Shown: positions 25,206 through 33,918 of the stretch, piece after piece
Numbering within the stretch: the stretch's first letter is position 1
How the letters are laid out: every line of letters begins with the position of its first letter
The notes under the pieces: model-generated
The model's database searches: none
The model's input: the letters and a program-made list of their open reading frames with translations, nothing else
Told to the model about the DNA's origin: nothing
Source: an uncultured Sphingomonas sp.
GTDB lineage: Bacteria; Pseudomonadota; Alphaproteobacteria; Sphingomonadales; Sphingomonadaceae
Direction of reading: 5' to 3'
NCBI RefSeq assembly: GCF_913778135.1
Contig: NZ_CAJYVU010000056.1
Coordinates: 1 to 44,058 of the forward strand
Length of the DNA stretch: 44,058 nucleotides
Translations under genes and position numbers: made by a program

Positions 25206-26540
25206 CTATGTCGAAGGGGCTAGTCTCCTTCGGATCCGATCCACGATCAGGATCACCAGAACGGACACCCCGAAAAGCGGCAGCAGGACGCAGAGCGCGA
25301 CCAGCGCGAATGCCGCCCAACCAAGCTTCACCTTTGCTGCCGGGGGTGCTCCGAACCCGTTCGCGGGGCGACGTCGCAGCCACATCAGCACGCCGACGAC
25401 GCTGAGGCCGATCAGGGCGAACGCTGTGATGACACCAATGATCTGGTTGGCGACGCCGAACAGCTGCCCCTCGTGCCAGGCGACGCCGGTGTTCACGACC
25501 CGGTCGATCAGGTGCTGATCGGCGAAGCCGCTCCGTCCCGTCTCCGTGCCGGTCGCGGGATTGTAGGTCACCTGGCGAGTCAGAGTGCGGTTCTGTGCAG
25601 CCGACTTGACCGTCCACACGTCACCCGTCGGTGGACCGAAAGCCTGCGACGCGTGCGGTGGCAGGACCAGCACCGGATAGGCCATGCGCTCGGTTCGGGC
25701 TTTCGCCACAAAGGCGGACAGCGGAAGACCCGCGCCCGCAACACCAGGCTGCGCCGTCGGCATCGCCGTGCCGTGATCGTGGCCGGCGTGACCGCCATCG
25801 ACGCCGATCTTCCAGTCCTGCGGCCCCTTGACCCAGCCAAGCTCGGCACGGGTCCAGGCAAATGCGCTGCCCCAGACACCGGCCCACGGCAGGCCACTGG
25901 CGAGCATGACGAGCAGCAGCCCCGCGATCCAGAAGCCGGTGACGCGGTGCAGGTCCTTCAGCAGCGGACGCCCACGTAGGCGGAGCCGCGGCCACAGCGT
26001 GCCGGCGAGCCGGAGCGGACGCGGCCACCAGAGGTACAGTCCCGTCAGGATCATCACGATCGTCCAACTCGCCGCCAGTTCGACGAGCCAGTCGCCCCAG
26101 CGCCCGATCAGCAGCGAGCCGTGGATGCGCGCCACCACCGCGGCGATGCGCGCATCGGGATCAAGGCTCCCCAGCACGCGGCCTTGCGGCGAGACATAGA
26201 CCTCGCGCAGCTTGCCATCGGCCAGTCCAAGCTGGACCATCGCCGCGTCTCCAGCTTCGCGGGGCAGGCGGTAGTGGTTGAAGCGGGCGCTGGGGTTCAC
26301 GGCGAGGGCTGCTGCCAACTGGCGATCGGGCGACACGGCGCCGGCCGTGCCCAGCCCCAGCCAGGACCGCTCCTCCCAGCGCTCGATCTGTGGCTTGAAC
26401 AGGTAGATCGAGCCGGTGACCGACAGGATCAGGATGAAGGGCAGCACGAACAGCCCGGCATAGAAGTGCCAGCGCCAGAACAGCGGATAGAGCGAGCCCG
26501 GCGCGCTGCGGCGAGCGGCCGTTTGCGTCGCGGCCGTCAC
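25206..26540 (-). CDS. PepSY-associated membrane protein of a metal-uptake operon
   Basis: 444 residues. The N-terminus LYPLFWRWHFYAGLFVLPFI begins the first membrane helix of the PepSY_TM family. Further helices are near ASWTIVMILTGLYLWW, IAGLLLVMLASGLPW, VITAFALIGLSVVGVLMW and at the C-terminus. A His-rich periplasmic loop (GGHAGHDHGTAMP) could bind metal. Members of this family sit beside TonB receptors and are thought to reduce or handle iron or copper taken up through them. The ATG overlaps the TonB receptor stop (ATGA). It is the third gene of the cruR-like operon. Confidence 0.9.
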   Translation of the reverse strand: MTAATQTAARRSAPGSLYPLFWRWHFYAGLFVLPFILILSVTGSIYLFKPQIERWEERSWLGLGTAGAVSPDRQLAAALAVNPSARFNHYRLPREAGDAAMVQLGLADGKLREVYVSPQGRVLGSLDPDARIAAVVARIHGSLLIGRWGDWLVELAASWTIVMILTGLYLWWPRPLRLAGTLWPRLRLRGRPLLKDLHRVTGFWIAGLLLVMLASGLPWAGVWGSAFAWTRAELGWVKGPQDWKIGVDGGHAGHDHGTAMPTAQPGVAGAGLPLSAFVAKARTERMAYPVLVLPPHASQAFGPPTGDVWTVKSAAQNRTLTRQVTYNPATGTETGRSGFADQHLIDRVVNTGVAWHEGQLFGVANQIIGVITAFALIGLSVVGVLMWLRRRPANGFGAPPAAKVKLGWAAFALVALCVLLPLFGVSVLVILIVDRIRRRLAPST

Positions 26541-28609
26541 CAGCGGTAGCGCAGGCCGCCGAACACGGCCCGTCCTATGCCCGGGTTGAAGATTTCCGAC
26601 GTGGCACTCGCCACGCCTGCGATAGCCACCGTGGAAATATAGTGCTTGTCCGTCAGATTACGGCCCTCGACGTACGCCGACCAGCGCCCGCCGCGATCAT
26701 AGCCGAGCTTGAGGCCCAGCAGGGCATATGGGTCGACGGAGAGGCTGTTGGCGTTGTCGGCGAAATAGTGACCGGGTGCCCACTCGACGTTCGGTCCAGC
26801 GTAGATGCCGCTCGGATGCCGGTAGAGAACCTCGGCGCGGAGATAGTGTTTGGGGATGCCCGGCAGCCGGTTGTCGCCGTAGCGCCGGTCATCATCGAAG
26901 AAGAAGTCGCTGTAGGTGTAAGCTGCCGTAACCGCGAGGCTGTCCCGGTTGGCAAGCGCCGACAGCGGTAGATCGGCGTTCAGGCCGGCTTCGACGCCCT
27001 GATGGACGGTACGATCGACGTTGATGACGCTGCACGCGCTGAACGGCCCTGTCGTCAGGCATTGCAGCTCGTCTCTGATCTCCGAGCGGTAGAGCGAGAC
27101 GTCCCACCCGACCCCGCCGCGCTTGCCGCGTGTGCCGATCTCGTAGGTGGTCGCGCGCTGCGCCCGCAGGTTGCCGCTCGCCGGTGTCGCGAACGAATTG
27201 GCGTCGTAGGTCGGCACCTCGGCGCTACGCGACACGTTGCCGAACACCTGCGCATCGGCGGTCACATCCCAAAGGATGCCGGCGCGAGGGCTCCACAGGT
27301 CGTAGCTCTTGGCGCCGGACTGGTCGCCGTCTGACAGGAAACGGTCACGCCGGTCCCGGCGCGCGTGGAGGTACTGGAGTCCACCAATCAAGGCGAGGTT
27401 CGGTGCCACGAACAGGGAGTCCTCGGCATAGGCCGACAGGTTACGGGACTTGTCGACCATCGAGGCGGCAAGTGCGCCCTTCACCGCACCGGTCAGGTTG
27501 ACGAACTGCTCGGTGTCGATCGTGCCGTTCTGTAGATTGGCGCCGAAGATCAGCCGGTTTCGGACCGAGCCGAGCGAACGGTCGTCCACCGCGCGCACGA
27601 ACGCGCCATAGTCGTCAACCGTGAAGTCGAGCCACTGGTAGATGGGATGCCGGACGTGCCGGTTGTTGTAGAAGATGCCTGCCTCGACAATGGCGTCGCC
27701 CAAGCGCGCAGTCGTCTTGTTGGCGACGCGGATCGAGCGGACGTTGCGCTGCTGGTCCTGTCGCACCCACTCGGGATTGGCCGAGCGCGGGTCTCCCAGC
27801 GCTTGGTCCTTGCTGACCTCGCCCGGAATGCGCTGCTTGGTATCGGTGGCATAAACGTAGAAGCGGGTCTCGACATCCGGCGAAATGCGGTAGCCAAGAT
27901 TGAGGTTGCCGCGGAACTGGCGTCCGTTGCTGTGGTCACGGTAGCCATCGATCGACTGGGCGGAGACAGTCGCGAAATAGTCGAGATCGCCGGAGATACC
28001 GCCGGTGCTCGCCTGCCCCTTCACATAGCCGAAGCTGCCGACATCGAGCCTTGCATCCAGCGGCGACGCGTCGCGGCCGACCGGCGTGACGAGGTTGATC
28101 GCGCCGCCCAGCGCGTTCGAGCCGTAACGGAGTGCGTTCGCGCCCTTGAATACTTCGACGTAAGCGTAGGCGCTGGGATCGACCTCGAAGAAGTCGATCA
28201 GGCCATCCGACGTGTTCATCGGGATGCCGTCGATCGTGAGCGTGATGCCGCGCACACCGTAGGCCCGCGACAGCCCCGAACCGCGGATCGATAGGCGGAC
28301 ATCGTCGCCCATCCGAGGCTGGACGATCACGCCGGGCACATACTGGAGGATATCCTTGATGGTCTGGACCGGCGTGTTCTTGAAAGCCGTGTCGGGCACC
28401 ACCTCAACGGCTCCCGGCGTGCGTTCGATCTGCCGGGTCGCCTCGGCAACGGTTGGAGAGGCGGTTACGACGATATCCGTTGCGTCACGGTCCGCAGTGT
28501 CGGCTCGTTGCGACTGCCCGCTGTCGGAGCTGCGCACCTGTGCCGCGGCCGGTATCGCCAGCAGCAGGCAGGGCGCAGCCGCACCCGCCAGAAGGTGTAT
28601 TCGGGACAT
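26537..28609 (-). CDS. TonB-dependent receptor, probably copper- or metal-related
   Basis: 690 residues with a signal peptide (start MSRIHLLAGAAAPCLLLAIP, cut after AAA-Q). TonB box-like DIVVTASP precedes the plug (TPVQTIKDILQYVPGVIVQP, RLSIRGSGLSRAYGVRGITL, YGSNALGGAINLVTP). The barrel ends in FGGLRYRW with the usual terminal aromatic. It imports a ligand across the outer membrane using TonB energy. The gene order DUF2946, receptor, PepSY matches the Bordetella pertussis bp2923-bfrG-bp2921 operon, which is repressed by copper; I therefore infer copper or a copper complex, without proof from the receptor itself. Confidence 0.93.
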   Translation of the reverse strand: MSRIHLLAGAAAPCLLLAIPAAAQVRSSDSGQSQRADTADRDATDIVVTASPTVAEATRQIERTPGAVEVVPDTAFKNTPVQTIKDILQYVPGVIVQPRMGDDVRLSIRGSGLSRAYGVRGITLTIDGIPMNTSDGLIDFFEVDPSAYAYVEVFKGANALRYGSNALGGAINLVTPVGRDASPLDARLDVGSFGYVKGQASTGGISGDLDYFATVSAQSIDGYRDHSNGRQFRGNLNLGYRISPDVETRFYVYATDTKQRIPGEVSKDQALGDPRSANPEWVRQDQQRNVRSIRVANKTTARLGDAIVEAGIFYNNRHVRHPIYQWLDFTVDDYGAFVRAVDDRSLGSVRNRLIFGANLQNGTIDTEQFVNLTGAVKGALAASMVDKSRNLSAYAEDSLFVAPNLALIGGLQYLHARRDRRDRFLSDGDQSGAKSYDLWSPRAGILWDVTADAQVFGNVSRSAEVPTYDANSFATPASGNLRAQRATTYEIGTRGKRGGVGWDVSLYRSEIRDELQCLTTGPFSACSVINVDRTVHQGVEAGLNADLPLSALANRDSLAVTAAYTYSDFFFDDDRRYGDNRLPGIPKHYLRAEVLYRHPSGIYAGPNVEWAPGHYFADNANSLSVDPYALLGLKLGYDRGGRWSAYVEGRNLTDKHYISTVAIAGVASATSEIFNPGIGRAVFGGLRYRW

Positions 28610-28694
28610 GGAAAATACCTTTGACCGGCCCGACGCCTTTGGGCGCAGGCCGCAATTCGTGGTCGCGCCGGGTGAGCGAGCGCGGAATGACAGG

Positions 28695-29159
28695 TCAGAG
28701 GTAGGAAGGTGGTCCGCGCAGCGGAGGCCGCAGATAGGCCGATTGGGAGGGTGCTGGCGGGATGGTCGTGATGAGGCCGAGCGCCAGGATGAAGACGATC
28801 AGCGCGGCGAGCTGAACGGGATCGATCGACCCCAGCATCGCGGCCGACACGCCTGAGAAGGCGCAAGGCATCTCCGCCTTACCGTGATCCTTCGACTTGC
28901 CGTGATCCTTCGACTTGCCGTGATCCTTCGACTTGCCGTGATCCTTCGACTTGCCGTGATCGGGCATGTCGCCGTGCATGTCCGGCATGTCCATCGTCAT
29001 CGTCGCCGGACCAAAGCCCGAGCAGATCGTGACGGTCATGCGGCCATGATCACTCTCGATCATGTAGCCGGTGGGAACCAGCACCTTCAGCAACAGCGTC
29101 GCCGCACACAGCAGCACGGCAAAATGGCGTTGCGCGAGAAGATGCCGGACAGCCTGCAC
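28695..29159 (-). CDS. cruR: DUF2946/CruR-like copper-responsive upstream protein, expanded
   Basis: 154 residues heading the operon. Two hydrophobic segments (HFAVLLCAATLLLKVLVP and VQLAALIVFILALGLITTIP) flank a metal-ligand-rich loop: MTMDMPDMHGDMPDHGK, then four SKDHGK units, with lone Cys46 (TICSGFG) and Cys99 (MPCAFSG). It ends RPPLRGPPSYL. In B. pertussis, CruR senses copper by a CXXC motif in the nascent chain and a C-terminal RAPP motif stalls ribosomes, controlling Rho-dependent termination before the TonB receptor gene. Here CXXC is absent, the loop is expanded, and Arg148-Gly149-Pro150-Pro151 occupies the RAPP position. An 85-base gap follows before the receptor gene. It may act by being translated rather than as a finished protein. 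Confidence 0.8.
   Translation of the reverse strand: MQAVRHLLAQRHFAVLLCAATLLLKVLVPTGYMIESDHGRMTVTICSGFGPATMTMDMPDMHGDMPDHGKSKDHGKSKDHGKSKDHGKSKDHGKAEMPCAFSGVSAAMLGSIDPVQLAALIVFILALGLITTIPPAPSQSAYLRPPLRGPPSYL
28883..28954. repeat. Four perfect 18-base tandem repeats inside the cruR-like gene
   Basis: Plus-strand unit CGTGATCCTTCGACTTGC, four identical copies, followed by a partial CGTGATC. Read on the minus strand the array encodes repeated Asp-His-Gly-Lys-Ser-Lys. The perfect DNA identity points to recent expansion and probable copy-number variation between strains. Confidence 0.95.
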
Positions 29160-29474
29160 GCAGGCTGACTAGCCGTGCATATGGGAAGTGTCACTGAGGC
29201 AAACGGTCTCACGGCCTTTTCTCGGAAGGCGTCCCGTGAAAGGGTTTGGGAAGCCAATCGCCTTCTCGAAAATGCGATCGGTTGTGGGACAACCCGCGCC
29301 GCTGAACGTCGGCTCGCCACCCAGAAGCAGACATTATGGTGTCGCAAAAGGCGCGACAAACGACGCGTTCAAAACTCAGCATTTCCGCGACAAGCCGGCA
29401 GCTATGGTTCAGTTACGGGATCAACCAAGCTTCGAACTGCCAGTCGTGCCCTTGCGACTGGCAGCAAGAGCACG
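29160..29474. other. 315-base gap: cruR-like operon promoter region and receptor 3' hairpin
   Basis: No gene is supported. It must contain the promoter of the minus-strand cruR-like operon. Near its right end an inverted repeat (29438-29463, 9-base arms TGCCAGTCG and CGACTGGCA, 8-base loop) lies 11 bases after the stop of the next receptor gene and is a likely terminator, without a T run. The gap is somewhat less GC-rich than the genes. Plus-strand frames running through it extend into the receptor gene and are shadows. Confidence 0.45.
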
Positions 29475-31511
29475 TCAGAAGTTTACGCGTGCGCCGAGGC
29501 GAAGGGTGCGCGGCTCGACCACGCGGCTCAGACGCCCATCGGTCGGACCTGCGGTGTCGAACGCGGGAATGTAGGACTCGTAATAGTAGGCGATGTCCTT
29601 GTCGCGGTTGTTCAGGATGTTGAGCAACTCGCCGTACACCTGGAAGCGTCCGAACTTTCGCGCCGCACGCAGGTTGACGACCGTGCTGCCATGATCGCGC
29701 ACGCTGTTGTCCTCGATCAGCGGATAGGGTCCGAGGTGGCGCACGCGAATGCTCGCCTCCCACGGATCAAGCACGATCGATGCGCCCGCCGACGCGGCAT
29801 TCTCGAACGCGTTGGGAATGCGGTCGCCGTTGTCGTAGCGCGAGTGGCTGGCGGTGTAATTGCCGTCGAGCGCCAGCCACGGTAGCGGACGCCAGAAGGC
29901 AACGAGCTCGTAGCCGTGCCGCTCGCTCGCCCCGGTCGGCTCGACCGCGTTCGAATCGCCAACGAAGCGCAGCTCGCTGTCGACGTCGAGCCACCAGTAA
30001 GTTGCCGTAAGCGTCAGCCCCGAACCCTGCCAGCGCGCGCCGACCTCGCGCCCGTCGCCCCGCACCAGCACCGGGACCGGCGTGTCGACGTTGACCGCGC
30101 CGCGCACGTCGTTGGAGTGAAAGCCGCGGCCCCAGTTGGCGTACAGTTCGACCTGCTCGCTCGGCGCCCAGGCGATCGATGCCTTGGGCGAGAGGATCGC
30201 GTCGTCGCCGCTCCCCGTCCCGGCCGCAGCTGCCGCGCTGTCGCGCGCGCGGACGTCGTAATGGTAATAATCGCCGCGCAAACCGCCGATCACGCGCACG
30301 CCGGCGAGCGGCGTCCACGTCGCCTCGCCGTAGAGCGAGGTCGATGCTTCCTCGACGTGGTAGCGGCCGAGCGAGAACAGGAACGCGCGCGCGGCGGTGC
30401 GGTCGACGCCGACGCTACCGATATGGTCGAAGCGGTTCTCCGTGCCCAGCATCAGCGCGAGCTGTGGCGCGAGCGTCCAGCGCTTCTCACCGCGCGCGCC
30501 GACGATCCAGCGGCGATCGAACTGGCGAATCTGCGCGCTGGTGCCGTCGGGATCGGTATAGGTCGGGTTCGAGTACATCGACCAGTCGTAGAAGTGGCCG
30601 TAGACGTTCGCGCGCCAGTCATTCTGCGTAACACCAACGTTGCCGATCAGCCGTGTGGTGCGACCGCGCGCGGTCGGATCGGGCGAGCAGAACACGTCGG
30701 CGCAGCGGTCCGATCCGATGATCCGCTCGGGGATCTGCTCAGTCGGGCGCCAGGTTGCGTGATAGGCGTGGAGCGACGCCTGGATCGTGCCCGACCCCGT
30801 CGGCGCGCTGTATTTGGCGAAGCCGGACAGATGCCGCAGATGCTCGGGCTCCTGCCACGGCCCGTCGTAGACGCGCGCCTGACCGACCAGCGTCAGCTCG
30901 CCCGCACCGACGCCGTCGATCGTGCCGCCCGCGGCGATCCGGGCGTAGTCGTACGAGCCGCCCTCGACCGACAGCCACGGCCGGTCATAGCCGTCGATCG
31001 TCGTCATATAGGCGGCGCCCGCCAGCGCGAAGTCGCCGCCATCGGCGCGGTAAGGACCTTTGCGGAAGTCCTCGCGCGCGACGATCTCGGGGATCAAACC
31101 GTTCAGGTCGAGGTAGCCCTGGCCGTGCCCATGCGTGCGCAGGTTCATCTGCACGCCGTCGATATAGGTGGTGAAATCGGTGCCGTGATCGAGGTTGAAC
31201 CCGCGCAGGAAATACTGGTTCGCCTTGCCGCTTCCCGAATGCTGCGCCGCGATCATGCCGGGCACCGCCTCCAGCAGCTCGGCCACGCGCAGCAGCGGAC
31301 GGACCAGCAGGTCGCTGCCCGCCACGGTTCCTTCACTGGCGGCATGCGCGACGCCGATCTTCGCCTCGCCGCGCCCGAACACGACGATGTCGGCGGGAGG
31401 GGTGCTGCGTGTCTGATCGGCTGGTTCGCTCGGCTGCATGGTCTGCGCCGCGCTCGGCAGGCTCGTACCCGCAGCGATCGCCGCCAGGTACCACGCTATC
31501 GTCTTCGTCAT
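29475..31511 (-). CDS. TonB-dependent receptor under cobalamin riboswitch control
   Basis: 678 residues, signal peptide MTKTIAWYLAAIAAGTSLPS (cut after AAA-style SAAQ). TonB box-like DIVVFGRGEAK; plug motifs LLEAVPGMIAAQHSGSGKAN, YFLRGFNLDHGTDFTTYIDG and YRADGGDFALAGAAY; terminal strand RLGARVNF. The plug is unlike the compact BtuB plug and belongs to another large proteobacterial receptor subgroup. Ribosome site GGAG seven bases before ATG 31511. The riboswitch about 190 bases upstream implies that it is switched off by vitamin B12, so its cargo is probably a corrinoid, or possibly cobalt or a product of a B12-replaceable pathway. Confidence 0.93.
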   Translation of the reverse strand: MTKTIAWYLAAIAAGTSLPSAAQTMQPSEPADQTRSTPPADIVVFGRGEAKIGVAHAASEGTVAGSDLLVRPLLRVAELLEAVPGMIAAQHSGSGKANQYFLRGFNLDHGTDFTTYIDGVQMNLRTHGHGQGYLDLNGLIPEIVAREDFRKGPYRADGGDFALAGAAYMTTIDGYDRPWLSVEGGSYDYARIAAGGTIDGVGAGELTLVGQARVYDGPWQEPEHLRHLSGFAKYSAPTGSGTIQASLHAYHATWRPTEQIPERIIGSDRCADVFCSPDPTARGRTTRLIGNVGVTQNDWRANVYGHFYDWSMYSNPTYTDPDGTSAQIRQFDRRWIVGARGEKRWTLAPQLALMLGTENRFDHIGSVGVDRTAARAFLFSLGRYHVEEASTSLYGEATWTPLAGVRVIGGLRGDYYHYDVRARDSAAAAAGTGSGDDAILSPKASIAWAPSEQVELYANWGRGFHSNDVRGAVNVDTPVPVLVRGDGREVGARWQGSGLTLTATYWWLDVDSELRFVGDSNAVEPTGASERHGYELVAFWRPLPWLALDGNYTASHSRYDNGDRIPNAFENAASAGASIVLDPWEASIRVRHLGPYPLIEDNSVRDHGSTVVNLRAARKFGRFQVYGELLNILNNRDKDIAYYYESYIPAFDTAGPTDGRLSRVVEPRTLRLGARVNF

Positions 31512-31699
31512 CGAACTTCTCCGGGCGTCAAGCGACTACCGGCGGAGGCGTGCCGTCACGAACGGTCAGGCATGCCCGCGCGCCGACGCCGATCAGCGTC
31601 GCGGGACACACCCGATGCGGCCTCCACCGCACGTTCGTCGCTCAGACGGGAGAACCGTGCCGCAGCCATCCCCTGGGCCAAGGCAAGAGCGACCCGACG

Positions 31700-31877
31700 C
31701 TGGCAGGTCTCCTGGCTCACGGGTCATCGCCGCGCCGTGCAGCCTTCCCAGGTGACGCCATCGGGCGCCCTCCAGTGGCCGGTTCCGATCGAGGAACCAC
31801 GCACGTCGTGCTCGCCGCTTACAGTTGCAGGGACAGCCTCGGCCTCGAAGCTACGCTTCTCACCGTGTTCCCTTTTA
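31700..31877 (-). promoter_or_regulatory. Cobalamin (B12) riboswitch
   Basis: Read on the minus strand, conserved blocks occur in the right order: GGGAACACGGTGAGA at the 5' end, GCTGTCCCTGCAACTGTAAG (the B12 box, about 31818-31837), CACTGG, CTGGGAAGGC, then GATGACCCGTGAGCCAGGAG and ACCTGCCA at the 3' end. This is the standard B12 aptamer. The expression platform lies in 31512-31699 before the receptor gene. On the same strand a 37-codon frame, ATG 31669 to TGA 31556 with AGGGG directly before the ATG, sits in the platform; its meaning is unclear. Confidence 0.95.
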
Positions 31878-32516
31878 AGCCCCTTGTCAGGGCACCAGCG
31901 CGATCATCAGCTGGTCGACAAGCGATCAGCTGGAACGAGCTAGCCGCTGTGGTTCGCGCGCACAAGAAGTCGCGGCTCGAGATTATTCGTCAGCGACGTT
32001 CGCAGATCCGTTAGCTGGGCAATCCACCCTGCCCTCGCCTCTGCAATCCCAACTCATGTTCGTTACGGGAAAGCCCTGTGGGCCGCTTCCATGACCATAA
32101 AATCCGCCACTTCGAAGATTGTGGCCCGGAGGTTTTGACACCCACGAACCCACCGAAAGAAGGCGGTGTCAGAACCGGATGGCTGTCACACTTCGCTTCC
32201 CGATCGGGATCGTATTCCGGAGAAAAGGTCCGCCTCTCGAAAGTCCGGCAATCGACCACGCCGGCAACACCTTCTCGACGCAGGCAAAGAGAATTACCGA
32301 TTCGGCGACCACCCGCGCTGACGCTTCGCGAGACGATCGAGTTCAGCCGCGACCGATACAGCAGCCCGCTCGTCGGATCAGCCAGGATGGTCGTCAACGG
32401 GGTCGAACGCTGGTTCAAGGCGCGTGTGTTCGACGGTTTGAACGTCCACGCCGGTCACCCAAGCCAATTTCGCCGCTTCACCGTCGACGTCGTACCGTTG
32501 CTGCAAGCGTGCGGCG
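31878..32516. other. 639-base gap with no supported gene
   Basis: Its right end abuts the stop of the DAACS symporter gene and its left end holds the promoter for the riboswitch RNA. The middle, about 32050-32350, is less GC-rich. Two overlapping frames (plus 32078-32602; minus 32011-32418) have low-complexity Ser/Arg-rich products, no good ribosome sites, and the plus frame runs into the symporter gene. I call neither. The sequence may be a degraded gene. Confidence 0.4.
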
Positions 32517-33803
32517 TCAGGCCAATGCTTCGGTCTGGCCTGGCAGGAGTTGCTCGCGTTTGGCGACGATTAGCGGCACCAGCATCTGACCCGCGACATT
32601 GACCGCGGTCCGCCCCATGTCGAGGATCGGGTCGATCGCCAGCAATAGCCCCGCTCCGGCGAGCGGCAGTCCCAGCGTTGAAAGAGTCAGCGTCAGCATC
32701 ACCGCCGCGCCGGTCAGCCCCGCGGTAGCGGCCGATCCCAGCACCGAGACGAACGCGATCAGGAAATAGTCGCCCAGGTGAAGCGGGACGTTGAAGAATT
32801 GCGCGACGAAGATCGCCGACACCGCGGGGTAGATCGCCGCGCAGCCGTCCATCTTGGTCGTGGAGCCGAGCGGCACCGCGAACGCCGAATAGGAGCGCGG
32901 CACGCCGAGCGCGCGCTCGGTCACTTCCTCGGTCAGCGGCAGCGTGCCGACCGAAGAGCGCGACACGAAGCCGAGCTGGATCGCGGGCCAGGCGCGGCGG
33001 AAGAACCATGCCGGACTGATCCCGTGAAGCAGCAGCAGGGCAGGATAAACGACGAACAGGACAAGGAAGAGGCCGAGGTAGACCGCACCCGCGAACGCGC
33101 CGAGCGACGAAAGCGTGTCCCATCCGTAGCGCACCACCGCGTCGCCGATCAGCGCGGCCGATCCGATCGGCGTCAGCGCGATGATCCAGCGCAGCAACCG
33201 GCGGAAGACCGCGAGCGCGGAGGTGTTGAACGCCAGGAACGCCGCCCCCGCGTCGCCGACGCGCACCGCAGCGGCGCCGATCGCGATTGCCGCAACGATG
33301 ATCTGCAGCACGTTGAAGCCGAGCGTGGTCGACACCGCGCCATCCTTGATGCGCGACGCGGCGGACAGGCCCAGCATGTTGGCGGGGACGAGCCCGGTCA
33401 GGAAGTCGAGCCACGATCCGCGCGTCGTCGGCATCTCGGCGGCGGCGGCGCTGACGTCGGCGCGGATGCCGGGCTCGATCACGAGGCCGAGCGTGATGCC
33501 GATCGTGACCGCGATTAGTGAGGTGATGGCGAACCACAACAGCGTCTGCGTCACCAGCCGCGCGGCGTTGTTCAGGTCGCGCAGCGCCGCGATCGATCCG
33601 ACGATCGCGGTGAAGACCAACGCCGGCACCAGCGCCTTCAGCAACTGAACGAAGATGGTGCCGATCGTGTGGAGCGTCACCGCGAGCGCGCCGTCGACGC
33701 CGCCGGTCTGTCGCGCGACCAGGCCGAGTGCCAGGCCCGCGACCATGCCGACGAGGACCTGCACACCGAACGACGGCAGGCGATTGGGCGTTTGAGTGCT
33801 CAT
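32517..33803 (-). CDS. Dicarboxylate/amino-acid:cation symporter (DAACS), TcyP-like features
   Basis: 428 residues from ATG 33803 (MSTQTPNRLP); a longer frame to 33869 begins with non-membrane residues. HP1 motif SRSSVGTLPLT and the substrate motif DMGRTAVNV match the GltPh family, keeping the Arg and Asn that hold the substrate. Two positions differ: the usual NMDGT is KMDGC, followed by AAIYPA, which recalls the CAGIYPA stretch of cystine carriers of the TcyP type, and the final Asp of the NVxGD motif is Gln. I therefore lean to an amino acid, perhaps a sulfur amino acid, rather than C4-dicarboxylate. It lies downstream of a TonB receptor gene. Confidence 0.88.
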   Translation of the reverse strand: MSTQTPNRLPSFGVQVLVGMVAGLALGLVARQTGGVDGALAVTLHTIGTIFVQLLKALVPALVFTAIVGSIAALRDLNNAARLVTQTLLWFAITSLIAVTIGITLGLVIEPGIRADVSAAAAEMPTTRGSWLDFLTGLVPANMLGLSAASRIKDGAVSTTLGFNVLQIIVAAIAIGAAAVRVGDAGAAFLAFNTSALAVFRRLLRWIIALTPIGSAALIGDAVVRYGWDTLSSLGAFAGAVYLGLFLVLFVVYPALLLLHGISPAWFFRRAWPAIQLGFVSRSSVGTLPLTEEVTERALGVPRSYSAFAVPLGSTTKMDGCAAIYPAVSAIFVAQFFNVPLHLGDYFLIAFVSVLGSAATAGLTGAAVMLTLTLSTLGLPLAGAGLLLAIDPILDMGRTAVNVAGQMLVPLIVAKREQLLPGQTEALA

Positions 33804-33918
33804 GAACGAACAGATGGGCGGTCGCGCCGGCTGGGCCAAACAAGCAATAGTGTCGGCAACCCAAGCCATGAATGGCCAACGAGCCCCGTGGACTGCGATG
33901 ACCCCATGCGGTCCGCCG

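Noticed and set aside
28883..28954. CRISPR array
   Set aside because: The 18-base units are directly adjacent without spacers and lie in frame inside a coding gene.
32011..32418. 135-codon minus frame in the same gap
   Set aside because: Unusual composition, no recognisable domain and no ribosome site.
32078..32602. 174-codon plus frame in the gap after the riboswitch
   Set aside because: Low-complexity product, runs into the symporter gene on the other strand and has no ribosome site.
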